Positions 25,101-36,386 of a DNA stretch of 64,000 bases are shown in pieces. The DNA lies in NCBI GenBank assembly GCA_003415625.1, contig PYIU01000002.1:1984001-2048000 (forward strand), in the 5' to 3' direction. The number at the start of each line of letters is the position of its first letter. Position 1 is the stretch's first letter. The stretch is from Aquanectria penicillioides. Its lineage: Eukaryota > Ascomycota > Sordariomycetes > Hypocreales > Nectriaceae. Under the pieces are notes generated by a model that ran no database searches, had not been told where the DNA came from, and saw nothing but the letters and a program-made list of their open reading frames with translations. Position numbers and translations under genes: made by a program.

Positions 25101-25640
25101 AGTAAGGAAATTTAAGCATTAAGAATAGTAAGTAATATATTCTTTATAGATAATTCTTTTATAAGGAAGTTATCTTAAGAATATTTTATTAGCCTATTTA
25201 ATAGACTAATTATTTAAAAAGCAATATATTAATCTACTATAACTATATCTATAACTAAAGTAAAGCTACTTGCTTTAAATAAAATAGTGCATAAAATAAT
25301 AGCTCTTTAGTGCCTTTTTAAGTAAATAAAGCTATTATTAAATTTAAATAAATTTTTAATTTACTGCAATAATTAGCAGACTATATATTTAATGCTTAAA
25401 GAAAGCAAATAAATTAATACTTATTTATATTATATAGATATCTATAATATATAATTAAGGCAAAAATATAAAAAGGGATTATTTAAAGTTACTTACCTTT
25501 CTATTGCTAAAATGCCAATAAATAGACTTACTAAAGTACTATTATAGTAGCACTTTAAATACTTTAGAATAATACTTAATTTAATTAATCTATATATATA
25601 AATATTATAATAAAGGCACTTAAAAAGAGGGGTATAAAAT
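22180..25640 (+). mobile_element. Copia-C retrotransposon remnant, 3' portion (integrase, RT, RNase H)
   Basis: The Copia-C polyprotein continues here after the Copia-B insertion. The integrase end reads KGIIFKLALPYIYKPNRLAK (about 22,600-22,670, equivalent to LPYTPEQNGLAER). RT includes NIKNAFLNA (about 24,380), HKALYSLKDL (about 24,480) and FFIDNIIIAF (about 24,610-24,640, the YVDD box with Asp to Asn). RNase H includes LLYIAIIIQPNIAFI (about 24,940), DNSFIRKLS and KVKLLAL (about 25,260). Stops are TAA/TAG throughout. No 3' LTR was recognised. The end is placed where readable copia homology fades. Confidence 0.7.
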
Positions 25641-26339
25641 TAATTGCCTTAAATATATATAAAGCCCCCCTCTCTTTTAGTAAAGTGCTAAAAAAGGCAA
25701 ATAAAAATAAACTTTAAACTCTAGAACTTCTAAATGCTATAACTCCTTAATGCCAAATACCTAATAACTCTACTTATATATAGACTATAATAAATCTATA
25801 AAAGGTTAATGCCTTTCTTAATGAATTGCTTTACCTAAAGGCACCACTCCTTATTAATCTTTAGAACTAAAGGGTATGTAAGTATACTAGTCTTAGAACC
25901 AGCCTTAATACCCAACAAATAGATAGAGTTTTCCTTTACTAAAAGATCAAGCTGTAATTGCAGTGCCGTACGGCACCGGTCATATATCTGCTCGAAAGTT
26001 AGAACCCGCGCTTACAATTAGGGAGGAGCAATATACCTTTTTATTATTAACATTAAGGGCTAATAATATCCATTAGGCAATAGGAGCTATAATAAAAGGA
26101 CTAAAATATAAGCAATTAATAATATAATTATAAGCGCAAAAAGAAAAGATTAAGCTTACTAAAAATAGCATTAGTAATTGCCGGCCTTATATATAAAGTA
26201 CTATTAAAAGCAATTAGCGCTCTTAAAATAATATCCCTTACTGCCTTTACTAGCAATAGCTATATAAATATATCCCTTATAAGGAGGATCCTTAAGGATA
26301 TAAGGCTTAAGTATAAAAAACTAAAAGAAATTAATAAGC
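25641..26339. other. AT-rich repeat-derived DNA without recognisable gene
   Basis: No conserved domain was found. It contains a less mutated patch at about 25,950-26,010 with the perfect palindrome gtgccgtacggcac (25963-25976). Confidence 0.4.
25963..25976. repeat. 14-bp perfect palindrome gtgccgtacggcac
   Basis: A self-complementary 14-mer with two CpG sites, in the middle of RIP-decayed DNA where CpG is otherwise scarce. Confidence 0.7.
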
Positions 26340-27150
26340 TATTTATATATATTAAAAGCTTAATAATAAATTAAACTTTTTGGTAAGCATTAATGCTTAT
26401 ATAAAGAAGGTAAGGGTAAAGAAAAAGCTAATAATAGCAATACTAAAGGTATTAATAGCACTAAAAACTTTAAAGCCTAAAAAGAAAAGGAAGAATTAGC
26501 AATATTAGGCCAATCTTTAAATTAAAAGAATATACTTTTAGAAAGGACCTTAAAAGGAAGCTATTACTAAACTTCCTTATAAAGAAAGCAGCTAAAATAA
26601 AGACCTATAATAAACTATATTAGCAGTAAGAGGTATTAATAAAAAAAGAAAAAAGAAAGCTAAAAACTAACTGCATAAAGCTTAAATATAGTATAGCTAA
26701 GCTTACTTTCTTTTTACTTTATATATATTATTTAATTTATTGCTTAAAACCAATAAATATATTAAACTAACTAAAAGTCTAATTAAGCATACTAATAGAA
26801 AAAGGTAAGTAAAGAATATATTAATCCTTAGTGCAACTCTAAAAATAAAGTATAAAAGCAATTAAAATACTATATAAATAGCTTTATAGTCTTCTAACTA
26901 AAGGGTATATTGCAGGATATAAAACTAATAAGGATATTATTAAAGGCTATATTTATTATATATAGCTATTATACAGCTAGCTTAAAGCTCTATCTTTTAA
27001 TCTAAGCATTAGATCTATTTTGGGTAAGCTCAATAGGGTATAGAACCCAATTAAAGCAAGCTCAACACAGATAAAAGGGAGCTCTAAGATAATATTCCCT
27101 TTATAGAAAACAAGGCTTTTAATAGACCTTATTACATATGTATCTACTGT
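26340..27150 (+). pseudogene. Unassigned RIP-decayed ORF at the AT/GC boundary
   Basis: The plus-strand frame is readable through scattered TAA/TAG stops: KEINKLFIYIKSL, FRKDLKRKLL, KEKRKLKTNCIKLKYSIAKL, then IEKGKQRIYQSLVQLQKQ, TKGYIAGYKTNKDIIKGYI and GSSKIIFPL. It looks like a lysine-rich protein with helical stretches, possibly transposon derived. I do not recognise a family. It ends as base composition jumps to that of the gene-bearing domain. Confidence 0.4.
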
Positions 27151-28286
27151 GTGATTCTGCGTAACAAGATTCCTTCCCTCCCGTTTCGTTTCCTGCGGTT
27201 CTGGGGAATTGCACTAGGCCATGTTTGTGAATCGGATAACACGATGCCCCGCCTAATGCGATTCAGCCTCTAAACCATTGTCGAACCTCAATAGCTTAAC
27301 CTTCGTCAACACCATCGTCACTCTGATCTCAGTCTATTGAGATCCAATTCACATTCCATGTAGCATGTCAGGGAAAACAAAAAAGGTTTCACCTTCATGA
27401 ATGCCAAAAAAAAAAAAAATCTTGTCCCCTCGGTGATTATGAACCCTCACCACCAATTGAAATATCCAGTCCCCTTAGTCAAAGACAGCTTCCAATTGAT
27501 TGCTGGCAATCTCACACGATGACTTCATCATTTTCGCACAGACCTAACCTCCAAATACCAAATTTCATCCCCAATCCCAAGATTTGCCCTCTAGTGCTCA
27601 TTTCGTGCTTGTTTGTCTTCCTCTTTTTCTCTGCCTTGTGTCATGTCCTGCTCCAACCCCCAGACACTGCCTTTTATGATCCATTCTCACCTCTGCCACT
27701 ACTTGCCCCTTTTGGGATGTCAATAGGAGCCTCTCAATAGCCGCGGCTTATACAAGGCAACAAGCTTTTTGTCCCGCCACGCACGCTCAGTCTTAGACCT
27801 AACGCCCTAATTCGACTTTAGCGCGGCTCTTTCTCAGCGTTTCTCTAATTCAGCTCTTTTCTTTCCCCGGCGTTGCCAATTCATGGTCTTTTGTTTCGCT
27901 CCCAAGGTGATCTGTCACGTAGGTTACTTTTTTGCCACTATTCTATTGAGGCCAGTGTTCAGTTTTCAAGCCTCAATGGATTCAGTCGACAGTCTAGACG
28001 TGATCCACGTCCGTGGATCTGGAACTCAGGTTCAGCACCTTCAATCTCATTCAAGCAGCGTATATATTCCGCACCAAACTGCTCTGGAGGTCCTTGCGTC
28101 TTCCTCTTTTGTCGATTAGTGTGCCAAGAGGAAAGAGATCTGAGGTTATTGCCAACTCTTTCCAGTCTGTCGGGCCCTAAAGTGCATCTCTATTCGTCAA
28201 GGTTTTCTCCCGAACCACCTTTGGCTCTGCCTACATCTTCCCGGCTTCTGGGACTTCACAGCCAAGCCCCGAGAACCCCATCTACG
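27150..28286. other. Boundary and upstream region of the STE3-type receptor
   Basis: Within tens of bases around 27,150 the sequence changes from strongly AT-rich repeat DNA to balanced composition. The remaining 1.1 kb is the presumed promoter and 5' UTR of the receptor gene. A 73-codon frame with one hydrophobic stretch at 27519-27740 is present, but nothing supports it as a gene. Confidence 0.6.
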
Positions 28287-30087
28287 ATGGAGGCAGTATC
28301 TTCTTTATTCAGTCGAGGCGAAGATCCTCTGATCGTTGCGCTGCCGGGCCCAGAGACCATCACTTCTCCTGCCCTCACAGCCAACCTCATCTTGAGGGTC
28401 GTCCTCGGCATCATTGCCAACCTCGTCTGTCTTGTTCCTTTGAAGCAGCTCTATCGCAGTGGTGAGCTCGCCGCCACCGTCTTCATCATCAACATCGAGA
28501 TTGTCAACTTGAAAACGGTCGTCTACGCCCTGATCTGGCGTAACAACGACACCACCTCCTGGTGGCCTGGATATGGGCTCTGCGACATCACCCCGTACAT
28601 CAATAATGTCACCATTTCCCTCTACGTCACTTGCCTCCTTGCCATCATGCGCAATCTCTCCCAGCAGGTCGGCCTCATGAGGGCAAACCCTCTCACGGTT
28701 CGCGAAAAGCGTCGACGGAACATCGTTCAAGCCCTCATCATGTTCCCTCTGCCCCTCGTCCAGCTGGCCTGGGTGTGGCCACTTACGTCGCAAAGATATA
28801 TCGTCGGCGCCTTGATCGGCTGCGATTGGGTCGCGTGGCCGTCGTGGCCATACGTTGTGTTTTTCATTGCCGCTCCTGTTTTCATCTCGATGATAACAAC
28901 TGGTTATGCAAGTCAGTCAGGCTTCTCTTGCGATAAATCCTTTCAGGAAACTTGGACACTAGCTAACAATGCTTCTCAGTCCTCATCTACATTCGCTTCC
29001 GCGAGGTGGCCAGAACCACACACTCTGCCCTCTCCAGCAACCGAGTCGCCAACCTGCGAGCCCAACGAACCAAGCGTCGCCTCTATCTCATGGTCCTCTC
29101 TATTCTGGCGCCTTTCTTGCCAATTATTATCGCTCTCGCCGTCCTCAACGTCAACCATGCGCTCCCACTTATGCCATTCGACTATAACGAAATTCATGGC
29201 GATAAAATTCTCAACTTTGTTTTTCCATACACATGGAACACCATCGTTTTTCTCCCTTCCAATCAGATAGACTTCAGCTTCCAGAACAACTGCTATATCC
29301 CCATCATCTCGGCAGTTCCCGTCTTCGTCTTCTTCGGCATGACCAAGAACGCCATGAATGAATATCGCCGCGTATGTCTTTGTCTAGGCCTAGGTCGGAT
29401 CTTCCCCTCTCTCCATGAAGAGTACGACCCGGATCGAGATGCCTATGGCAGCAGTGTTATGAGCTCTTCGATTACTGGGTCCACGGGCACGTAAGTTAAT
29501 TTTTTTTTTTTATCGATCCATGCCCTCTAAGCCTTCATACTAACACCGTCAGGTCCCCCAACAAGCTCCGATCCTTCATGACGAAGTCCCAGCTACATTC
29601 AAGGAGCACATCCTCTGGAGAAAGCTCCCAGGCCGCTCCTGTTCGAACGCTAAGCCTAGCTCTTTCTTCTGTTGATGTCGAGCAAGGGCATTCAGCTTCT
29701 AGGATGCCGCAACTGAGGGCCGAATATTCCAGAGAGGCCCCAGATGATGCGTCGATTCAACAGTCTCATCGCAACCCCTTTCTATTCCGCACCCACATGA
29801 ACTTAGCTGTTCCTTCCAGCATTCTCTCGTCCTTCTTCTCCAAGAAACACTCTAAATATCCAGAGCCTAGCCCAACGCTCCCCCTCGATTCTGTCCCAGC
29901 AGCAGCCCCTGGGTCTCACTGGAGCCTCCCATCCCAGCCCTCTCGCGTCCAAACCCGGGTTTGGTCAAATGATGAACTAAATTCGTCTGGTCACGCCAGT
30001 CCCGACCTCGAGTCCCTCAGCCCTTCCCTCTCCGGTCAGGCAGTTACAGTTGAGACTCAACTCACTCGAGAAACCCACGAACGCTAG
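28287..30087 (+). CDS. STE3-type a-factor-like pheromone receptor (GPCR)
   Basis: A seven-transmembrane receptor of the fungal STE3 family (N. crassa PRE-1, yeast Ste3p). It binds the lipopeptide mating pheromone at the plasma membrane and signals through a heterotrimeric G protein. Model: exons 28287-28902, 28980-29490 and 29553-30087, 553 aa. Intron 1 opens with GTTATG and has branch gctaac. Intron 2 is GTAAGT with branch ctaac. Hydrophobic segments lie at about 28-55, 62-84, 103-122, 147-166 and 187-213, followed by segments 6 and 7 in exon 2. The first cytoplasmic loop (PLKQLYRSGE) and the charged third loop before segment 6 fit the family. The long Ser/Pro-rich cytoplasmic tail in exon 3 is typical of filamentous ascomycetes. 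ATG 28287 is chosen because the family N-terminus is short, although the frame is open further upstream. It is the first gene next to the AT-rich block. Confidence 0.88.
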
Positions 30088-30748
30088 AAGCGTCACTACG
30101 GATGGGCTATTTAATCTGGCCAACGCTCAGGGCTGGAACATCCTGGGCATGGCTCTCTAATAAAAGCTTCCCTTTGTATCATAGGTCCGTTCACAAGATC
30201 CACCTCGTCAAATTTCATTCGAAGGCTGGCATCAATATGGCAGGCGATGACATCTGCGCCAAAGGAGTCGGGATGTAATTATCAACTTAGAAGTCGCCAC
30301 CGCCCCTCGGCACACTCGTAGCTATTGGGAGAGATCAACCGTCTGTTTATTTTATTTTATTTTTCTCCGTAGGTATATCATGCTCATCAACAACTCGCAA
30401 CTTGCCGTCCAGGTGAAACCATTATAACTAGCCACCGGGAGACAAACCCAGCCGGAGAGCCCAGGAGCACTAGAATTACTCCCTTCAAATAAGTAGCGTA
30501 TTCCTTCAACGCCTGTGATGCGTCTCACAGACGCTCACTCTATAAATACCTGTATACCAACCCCTTCCGATTCGATTACTCGTCCTTTTTAATACCTCCC
30601 CATATCCCGCTTTCCCAGAAACAAAGTTCAACCGTGAAACCCCTGGTATCATAAACGTGGCAAGTCAAAAGGAATGTTTGAAAATAAGGAAAAGAGATAG
30701 GATGCACCGGTATCCGGGCTGTTTTGTGTGGCACCGTTGGGGGCCGAT
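30088..30748. other. Intergenic region between two convergent genes
   Basis: These 660 bp hold the 3' UTRs of the receptor (+) and the DUF4203-type gene (-). No other gene is seen. Confidence 0.6.
30159..30164 (+). terminator. Putative polyadenylation signal of the STE3-type gene
   Basis: A canonical AATAAA 72 nt past the stop codon, at a usual distance for fungal 3' UTRs. Confidence 0.45.
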
Positions 30749-33700
30749 TTATTGCTTCTTAGCGGTCTTCTGCATCTTGCGCATGGCCTCTCTGTGAACT
30801 TCGAGGAGATCACCACTCCTCATCCGCTCATCGAAAGCTCGATCAGCCCACTCCTTCTGGCGTTGCTCTCTCTCTCGCCTTTGAGCCTCGGCCTCCTTCT
30901 GGCCCATGAGAATGTTGCGTCCCATATCAATGTTTCGCTGCACTTCAGCCTCTCTACCGCCAAGCAGGGACATCGGGGTGAAGGGAGTCTCGCGTCCAGT
31001 GTTGACAACAGGGGTGCCAGATCGAAGATCGTGAGCCACAGCTTGTCTAAAGGTGGCTAGAGCATTCTCACGAGCAGCGGGAGTAGGGAGCGTTGAGATT
31101 CGCTGGGGCTGGTGTGAATCAAAGGCAACATCAGCGGCGTTGATCTCATGGCCACCGCTGAGACGGCCGAGGGAGGGAGTAGATGCAGAAGGGTTCAGGC
31201 TATTCTGACGCATGAGCTGTTTCCGTTGGCTGAGAGGCAGATCATCCGCATCGGCGCCAATCGCAGCGGCGTACATGGGATAGTTGTGCAATGAGCCCGC
31301 ATCGCTCGAAGTACGGTTAAGGTTCATATCCGAGGTATTCGCAAGGAGGTTGCCTTGAGACTTGTTGCGAAGGAACATCTCACGCTGCCCAATGAGCGTC
31401 TGTGGGCTCGAGTACGAGATCAAACCAGGTGTAGCAGAGCGACGGCCTTCCGAGGCGTGGGGAGAAGGTGTTGCCGACTGGTTTCTGAAGTTCTCCTCTT
31501 CGGGAATAGCAGCGGCTCGTGTCGCAGCAGTTCGTTCCTCGGCGATGGGTTCGAATCCTCCTCCAGATGTTCTACGGAGCATACTTGTGGATGAAGTTCG
31601 AGGCAAGGCAGCACTGGTAGGGGTGGTACCAGGGCTACGGTTTTGGCCATCGCCATTGAGGATTGCAAGAGCTGCTGGCACATTCTGCTTTGTGCCACGC
31701 TTGGAAGCGGCATATGACATGTTGGAGGCGTGTGAGTCGGAGCGCGCGATAGGCGCAGGCGCTGGGGTGCCCTCCTCCGCAGTCTTCTTCAGTTCATCAA
31801 CGTGAACAGGCACAGGAGATTCTTGGGCTTGGGACTCATGGATTTGCAGAGCGTCTGGCTCCGGAGTATCTGCGCTGCTGAGATGCTTTGCCCATTCATT
31901 AGTACGATAGGACATGGCAACACGTGACATCGCTCTTGGAAGGCGATCCTTTGTCAAACTGGCGCGGGTCGAAGTAGCTGAAATGATTGACTTCGCCTTG
32001 TCGTGTACTTCCGACGGTTGCTTTTCCAGTTGATCCTCTGAAGGATCCGCTCGACTGCGATTTCCAATGCTGTTGGCGTCAGCGTCTTGAGCCTTGGCTC
32101 GTTCACTGAACGTCGGGCTCAGCATTCCCCGATCAGATAGCTCAGCATTAATTTCGATGCTCTTCGGCAGGTTATCTCCGAGCATAGAGCGTCGGCCAAC
32201 ATCACTGAAGTCTCCATCGTCAACCGTAGCAGCGACAGAGCCGTCATCATCTCTAGGTTTAGAAGTAGGGATGACCAGGACTTCGCTGCTTTCATTTTGG
32301 CCTTGTGCGGCATCATCTAGAATGCGACTCGTTCGGTGGGACAAGTTTCTGAGGAGCTCCGCAGATCCATGAGACAGGTGGGAAAGACGTTTGGCGAGAG
32401 AGTTTCTAGGGCCGACAGTTTGAAGTTGAGCGTCGTCGTCGTCTGCAAAAGTCGCAATAGATGACCGTTCTCCTTTTGAGCGAGCATCATCATCATCCTC
32501 TGCTGGTGGAACCACGAAAGGCAAGGGAACAACTTCGGGGGCTGTGGACTGGGAGATACGGGGTCGTGATACGCGGCGATCGTCTTCGACACCAATAAAT
32601 GTCGAGGTTTGGTCATCTGAAGCGGCTACCGTGGCCTTCTCATTCATTTCTTGAAAGGATGGCGACAGGGGAATGTCGTCAGAGGCGACACCCACCATGA
32701 CTACTCCCTCACGAGTCTGTTCAGTCGCCATCAAGTTAGCAGCAGCAGGCCTTGGAACTGGCTCATGCTCAGTCATATCAGTCATTTCGATGACCTCGAC
32801 CGACGAGGATTGGCGTTGCGACGAGTCGGTGTGGCTAGTCCTGAGCTTCTTCTCGTTGATGTCGCCACTATCGGATCGGTGAGATTCAATTGTGCTCTCC
32901 ACATCGCCATTACCATAAGCCCTTTCCCATTGACGGCGTTCACGAGCGTTAGTCTCTTCGATATTTCGACCAACATTCTCCTCTTCTTCTTGAAGATTAC
33001 GTTGGCCTTCAGCAATTTCCTGAGCTCTCTTCTCCCGTTGTTCTCGCACGATCTTCCAGAGCTTGATCTGGGAGATGACACCAATCAGAAAGATGATGAT
33101 AATCGCGGCCGCCTCTACCCGAATACCCTTGGTTACCGGATAGGTATCTGCGCCGAGAGGGAAGAGGTCGTTGTTGAGTTTCCAGATCCAAGCCCAGAAT
33201 TCTTTTAGGCCGGCTCGGCTGAAGCAATCAATGCCCAAAACGGTAACGGTGGCGCCCGAGAAGGCAATCATGAAAATGAGGGCCCAGTCTCGGGTATAGC
33301 GGCTGAAGTAGAAGGCGAATCCAGCAAGTGTGAAACAGGCAATAAAAATAGCCCTCGACACGACGGGCTGGAGTAAACCTCCCGACACCAAACACATGAG
33401 CCACATGCTCACACAGAAGCCTCCAAGAGCACAACCTAAGCCTTCAAGCAGCTCTCTGAAAAAGATGGAGCCAGCACCAAGGGCACAGCCGGAAAGAACT
33501 ACAGCGGCGACGTAGCCACCCTGAATGGCGTTGCTGACTGGAACGCTCATGACGTAAACGATCAAAACGGAAATACCAAGAGCGCCGGCGTAGGCTGTGG
33601 AGAAGAATGTGTGAATCCACTGGTTCTTGATTCCGATGAGGGTGTGAGCAACACCGGTGAGCAGCATGATGACACCTGCAACACCCCATCCTGGCGTAAT

Positions 33701-34136
33701 CTTGGGCTCAAGGGGAAGTTGTCCAGCGGGGATGGTAGCTGCAATAGCAGGTCAGTGGAAATGTTCGTGGTTTAAAAACAGCCAAGATTCAAACCGTACT
33801 ATTGACAAAGGAGGAATCGTCGAGCGTTCCATTGCTCGTAATGATGGTGGATGTAGCGGTTTGGGTGCTCTTTGCAGCCTTGGTAGTGGTGGTCACAGCG
33901 ACAGTCTTGTCAGTAGCACTCGCATCGGCGGAGGCAGAAGCCTTGTCGGTGCTATCCGCCGTCTTAGTAGCCTTGTTCTCGTTTGTAGTCGTCTTTGCCT
34001 CGGAAGCGGACACAACGGCGGTGGTCTGGGAGGTACCCTCTTCTCGAACGACTATCCTGAAGCTCTGGGCAGTGGCGAGCTGAATGACCAGAAGCAGGCA
34101 GAGCAGCGCCCATAATCGACTCCATCTGGGGAGCAT
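30749..34136 (-). CDS. DUF4203 / TM7SF3-TM198-like seven-transmembrane protein
   Basis: A 1108-aa membrane protein. Model: exon 1 34136-33800, intron 33799-33739 (GTACGG; branch ctgac), exon 2 33738-30749. It has a signal peptide (residues 1 to about 24, Leu-rich core ending ATAQS). A Ser/Thr/Ala-rich, probably O-glycosylated extracellular stretch follows to about 120. About seven hydrophobic helices lie between roughly 130 and 345, of the DUF4203 (TM7S3/TM198-like) type. A cytoplasmic tail of about 750 aa is acidic and Ser-rich and ends in a charged coiled-coil-like segment (KEAEAQRREREQRQKEW). The biochemical role of the fungal family is not established. In animals TM7SF3 is an orphan seven-helix protein. 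The start is taken at 34136 because it places the signal peptide at the N-terminus; an in-frame ATG at 34220 would add a Pro-rich leader. Family assignment rests on topology and helix composition. Confidence 0.8.
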
Positions 34137-35106
34137 TGTATGTCGTGGTTCGAAGTATCCAAAGAATGAAGCCAGTAAGTGGTGAGTCGGGGGTGGGGGT
34201 TTTTTTTTCCAAGTATTCAAGAGCTCCTCGCGACAGTATGCGCGGGTCTAGCGAGCATCGTCGAGCTGAAGGGTCGTAACAGAAAGTTGAGGATGAGAAG
34301 AGAAAAGGACCCGGCGGCGAGTGGACGTATATTGGAAAGACGGAGATAATGCGAAGAAGCAACACTAAATTGGCCTGTCTCCTCGGGTACGAATGGTGGC
34401 AGGATGTGAGACAGGGTGATCAGCCCGTTCAATGGTGGGGTGGGGGCGGCAAAGGAGACGAGGCCGGCGCAACAAGGGGGGGGGAGGATATAGTTGCCTC
34501 AACTATCCGTATGGTGCTCGCTGGAGAGGCTGGAGAGGGTGATCGGCAATACAGCGTGTCAGTGAAACAAACCGAAGGCCTCGAGGACGAAGATGCGGGA
34601 GCAAGGCCAGATAAAAACGAAAGAAGTGACCAAAGGGTGTGGCAGTCATGGCATGCCGAGCGTGCGTGCAACCATGGTTAATTTAGCTTTCAGAGAGATC
34701 TGGTGCTGGCGTTGGATGACGGGCCACCCACCCACCGTCTTGGCCGATGGAGACGCGGAGACGACGGGGAGCACCCTGGCAGCCGCGGATGAGTGGCAAC
34801 GACACATGGCGTGGGCGTTGAGGTGGTTCTGCTGCTAATCTCCCACAGGGCCTCCGATGACAGCAGAGTGGTGTGCGGTCGCGATGATGGGATGGCGAGA
34901 GGACGACTTAGACGCGGCCCGGCCGGAGCTACCAGGGCCGTTTGATCCTGGCACCCTGGCACCCTGGCGCCCTGGGGCGCCGGTACGTATCCACATCATC
35001 ACGCCCGTCCACTTTTTTTTTTCTCTCCTCAGGTGTGCGTGCGTGTGAGTGAGTGCGAAAATCCACCACATGCGTTGTGGGCTGGGCTGTGGAACTGTGG
35101 GCTCTA

Positions 35107-35155
35107 TGTGGGCGTGGTGGTGGGCGTGGTGGTGGACGTGGTGGTGGACGTGGTC
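35107..35155. repeat. 12-bp minisatellite, about four units of gtggtgg(g/a)cgtg
   Basis: Consecutive units of tgggcgtggtgg / tggacgtggtgg, differing only by a G/A transition. Confidence 0.8.
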
Positions 35156-36368
35156 ACGGTACGTACCTATTTTCCCTTTTGGGGCAATCGCAAGGCACTT
35201 GCAAGGCACGCGGTGGGGATGGGCAGAGAAAGCAGGAGACACCCACGATGCACTTGCCCACACCCCCACACCCCCTTCCTCATCCAAAGTTGACCCAATG
35301 TCCAAGGTCCAATGGCAGTGCGCATGTACCTGTCGAGCGGTACATACAAATACCTCTTTTCGTTGCCAGCTTTCAATCCAACCAATCGTGGCGACAGCTT
35401 CAACGAGATGCCACCATTGGCCAATCTGGCTCGAGGACCAGCTGAAGCAGTGGCTAGAAAAGGCTGCGCGGATGACTGCCGCTTCGTTCAATGGGCTTTT
35501 TTCTTCTCCCTTGTTATTCTGGTCCTGGGTACTCCGTACCGAGAGCCGAACAACCCATGAGGCGGGAACTATTATTATGGCTTTTTCTAGTCACCACTCA
35601 CACGCTTCTAATTTTGCTCCAGCCCAGTACAGGGCCATTGACAGGGGGCTGTTGGCTGAGCGGCTGATGGAAAGAAAAAATGAACAGGGGCCTTGTACCG
35701 AAAGCGGCGGAAGCCTGACCAAATTCCCAGACAACAACCTCCGAGGACAAAGACCATGACAGTGCCAGAGCGCGCGGAGAGAAGAGGCTGAGAAAATATG
35801 CAAAACCTGACACTTGTACACGCACCCCCTTGTGAATTCCTGCGAGGCTTGGTGGGTTAACAAGCCTTTCGAGAATGGGCCGTCCCCTGTGCCGCCGTAT
35901 GTCAGGTAGATATTAGTATCCTTTTCATTCAAGGCCACGACCTGATGAGGGGGCTCGCTGGCAAGGTTACTCTGCCGGTGGGGACCACCAACCAGCTTGC
36001 AGTCCACCAAGCTGACGATCCCAGGCGGTCCTGCGAGCCACCTGTGCTAGACGGACCAGCTTAGGACATCGGGGAGCCACCTACATGGTTCTATGAGCAT
36101 ACCGGCCGTGAGCCAATGCACGCCGTCTGCAAGGCCACTGCGGGCTGCGATGTGGCCAACCGATGTGATGGACACACGTAGCCAGCTGGGGAGGCAGACC
36201 GTGGCCGGCAGTGGCAGTGGCAGTGGATATGGGCTGGCTGGAAAGACAAAAACGCATGCAATGTGGTCACCAAAGCCATGTCTGCAACGCCACGGGTCTC
36301 AACGATAGGCCAATTGGTCTTGGGATGGGGAAAAAAAACACCGAGGGGGAGAGCATGCAGTGGCTCCC

Positions 36369-36386
36369 TTTTTTTTTTTTTTTTTT
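36369..36386. repeat. Poly-T run (18 nt) in a pyrimidine tract
   Basis: An uninterrupted T18, followed by further T-rich DNA to about 36,420. Confidence 0.85.

Noticed and set aside
1..27150. CRISPR array, or satellite centromere repeat
   Set aside because: The repeats are LTRs and dispersed motifs, with no regular repeat-spacer pattern and no tandem satellite.
27519..27740. 73-codon frame with one hydrophobic stretch
   Set aside because: No domain, and it lies in the presumed promoter/5' UTR of the STE3-type gene.
28287..30087. Mating-type (MAT) locus
   Set aside because: Only the receptor is present. No alpha-box or HMG-box gene is seen, and in ascomycetes STE3-type receptors lie outside MAT.
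35049..35759. Open frame of 236 codons on the plus strand
   Set aside because: It is driven by the 12-bp minisatellite, with low-complexity Trp/Trp-Thr runs and overlapping frames on both strands. There is no domain.
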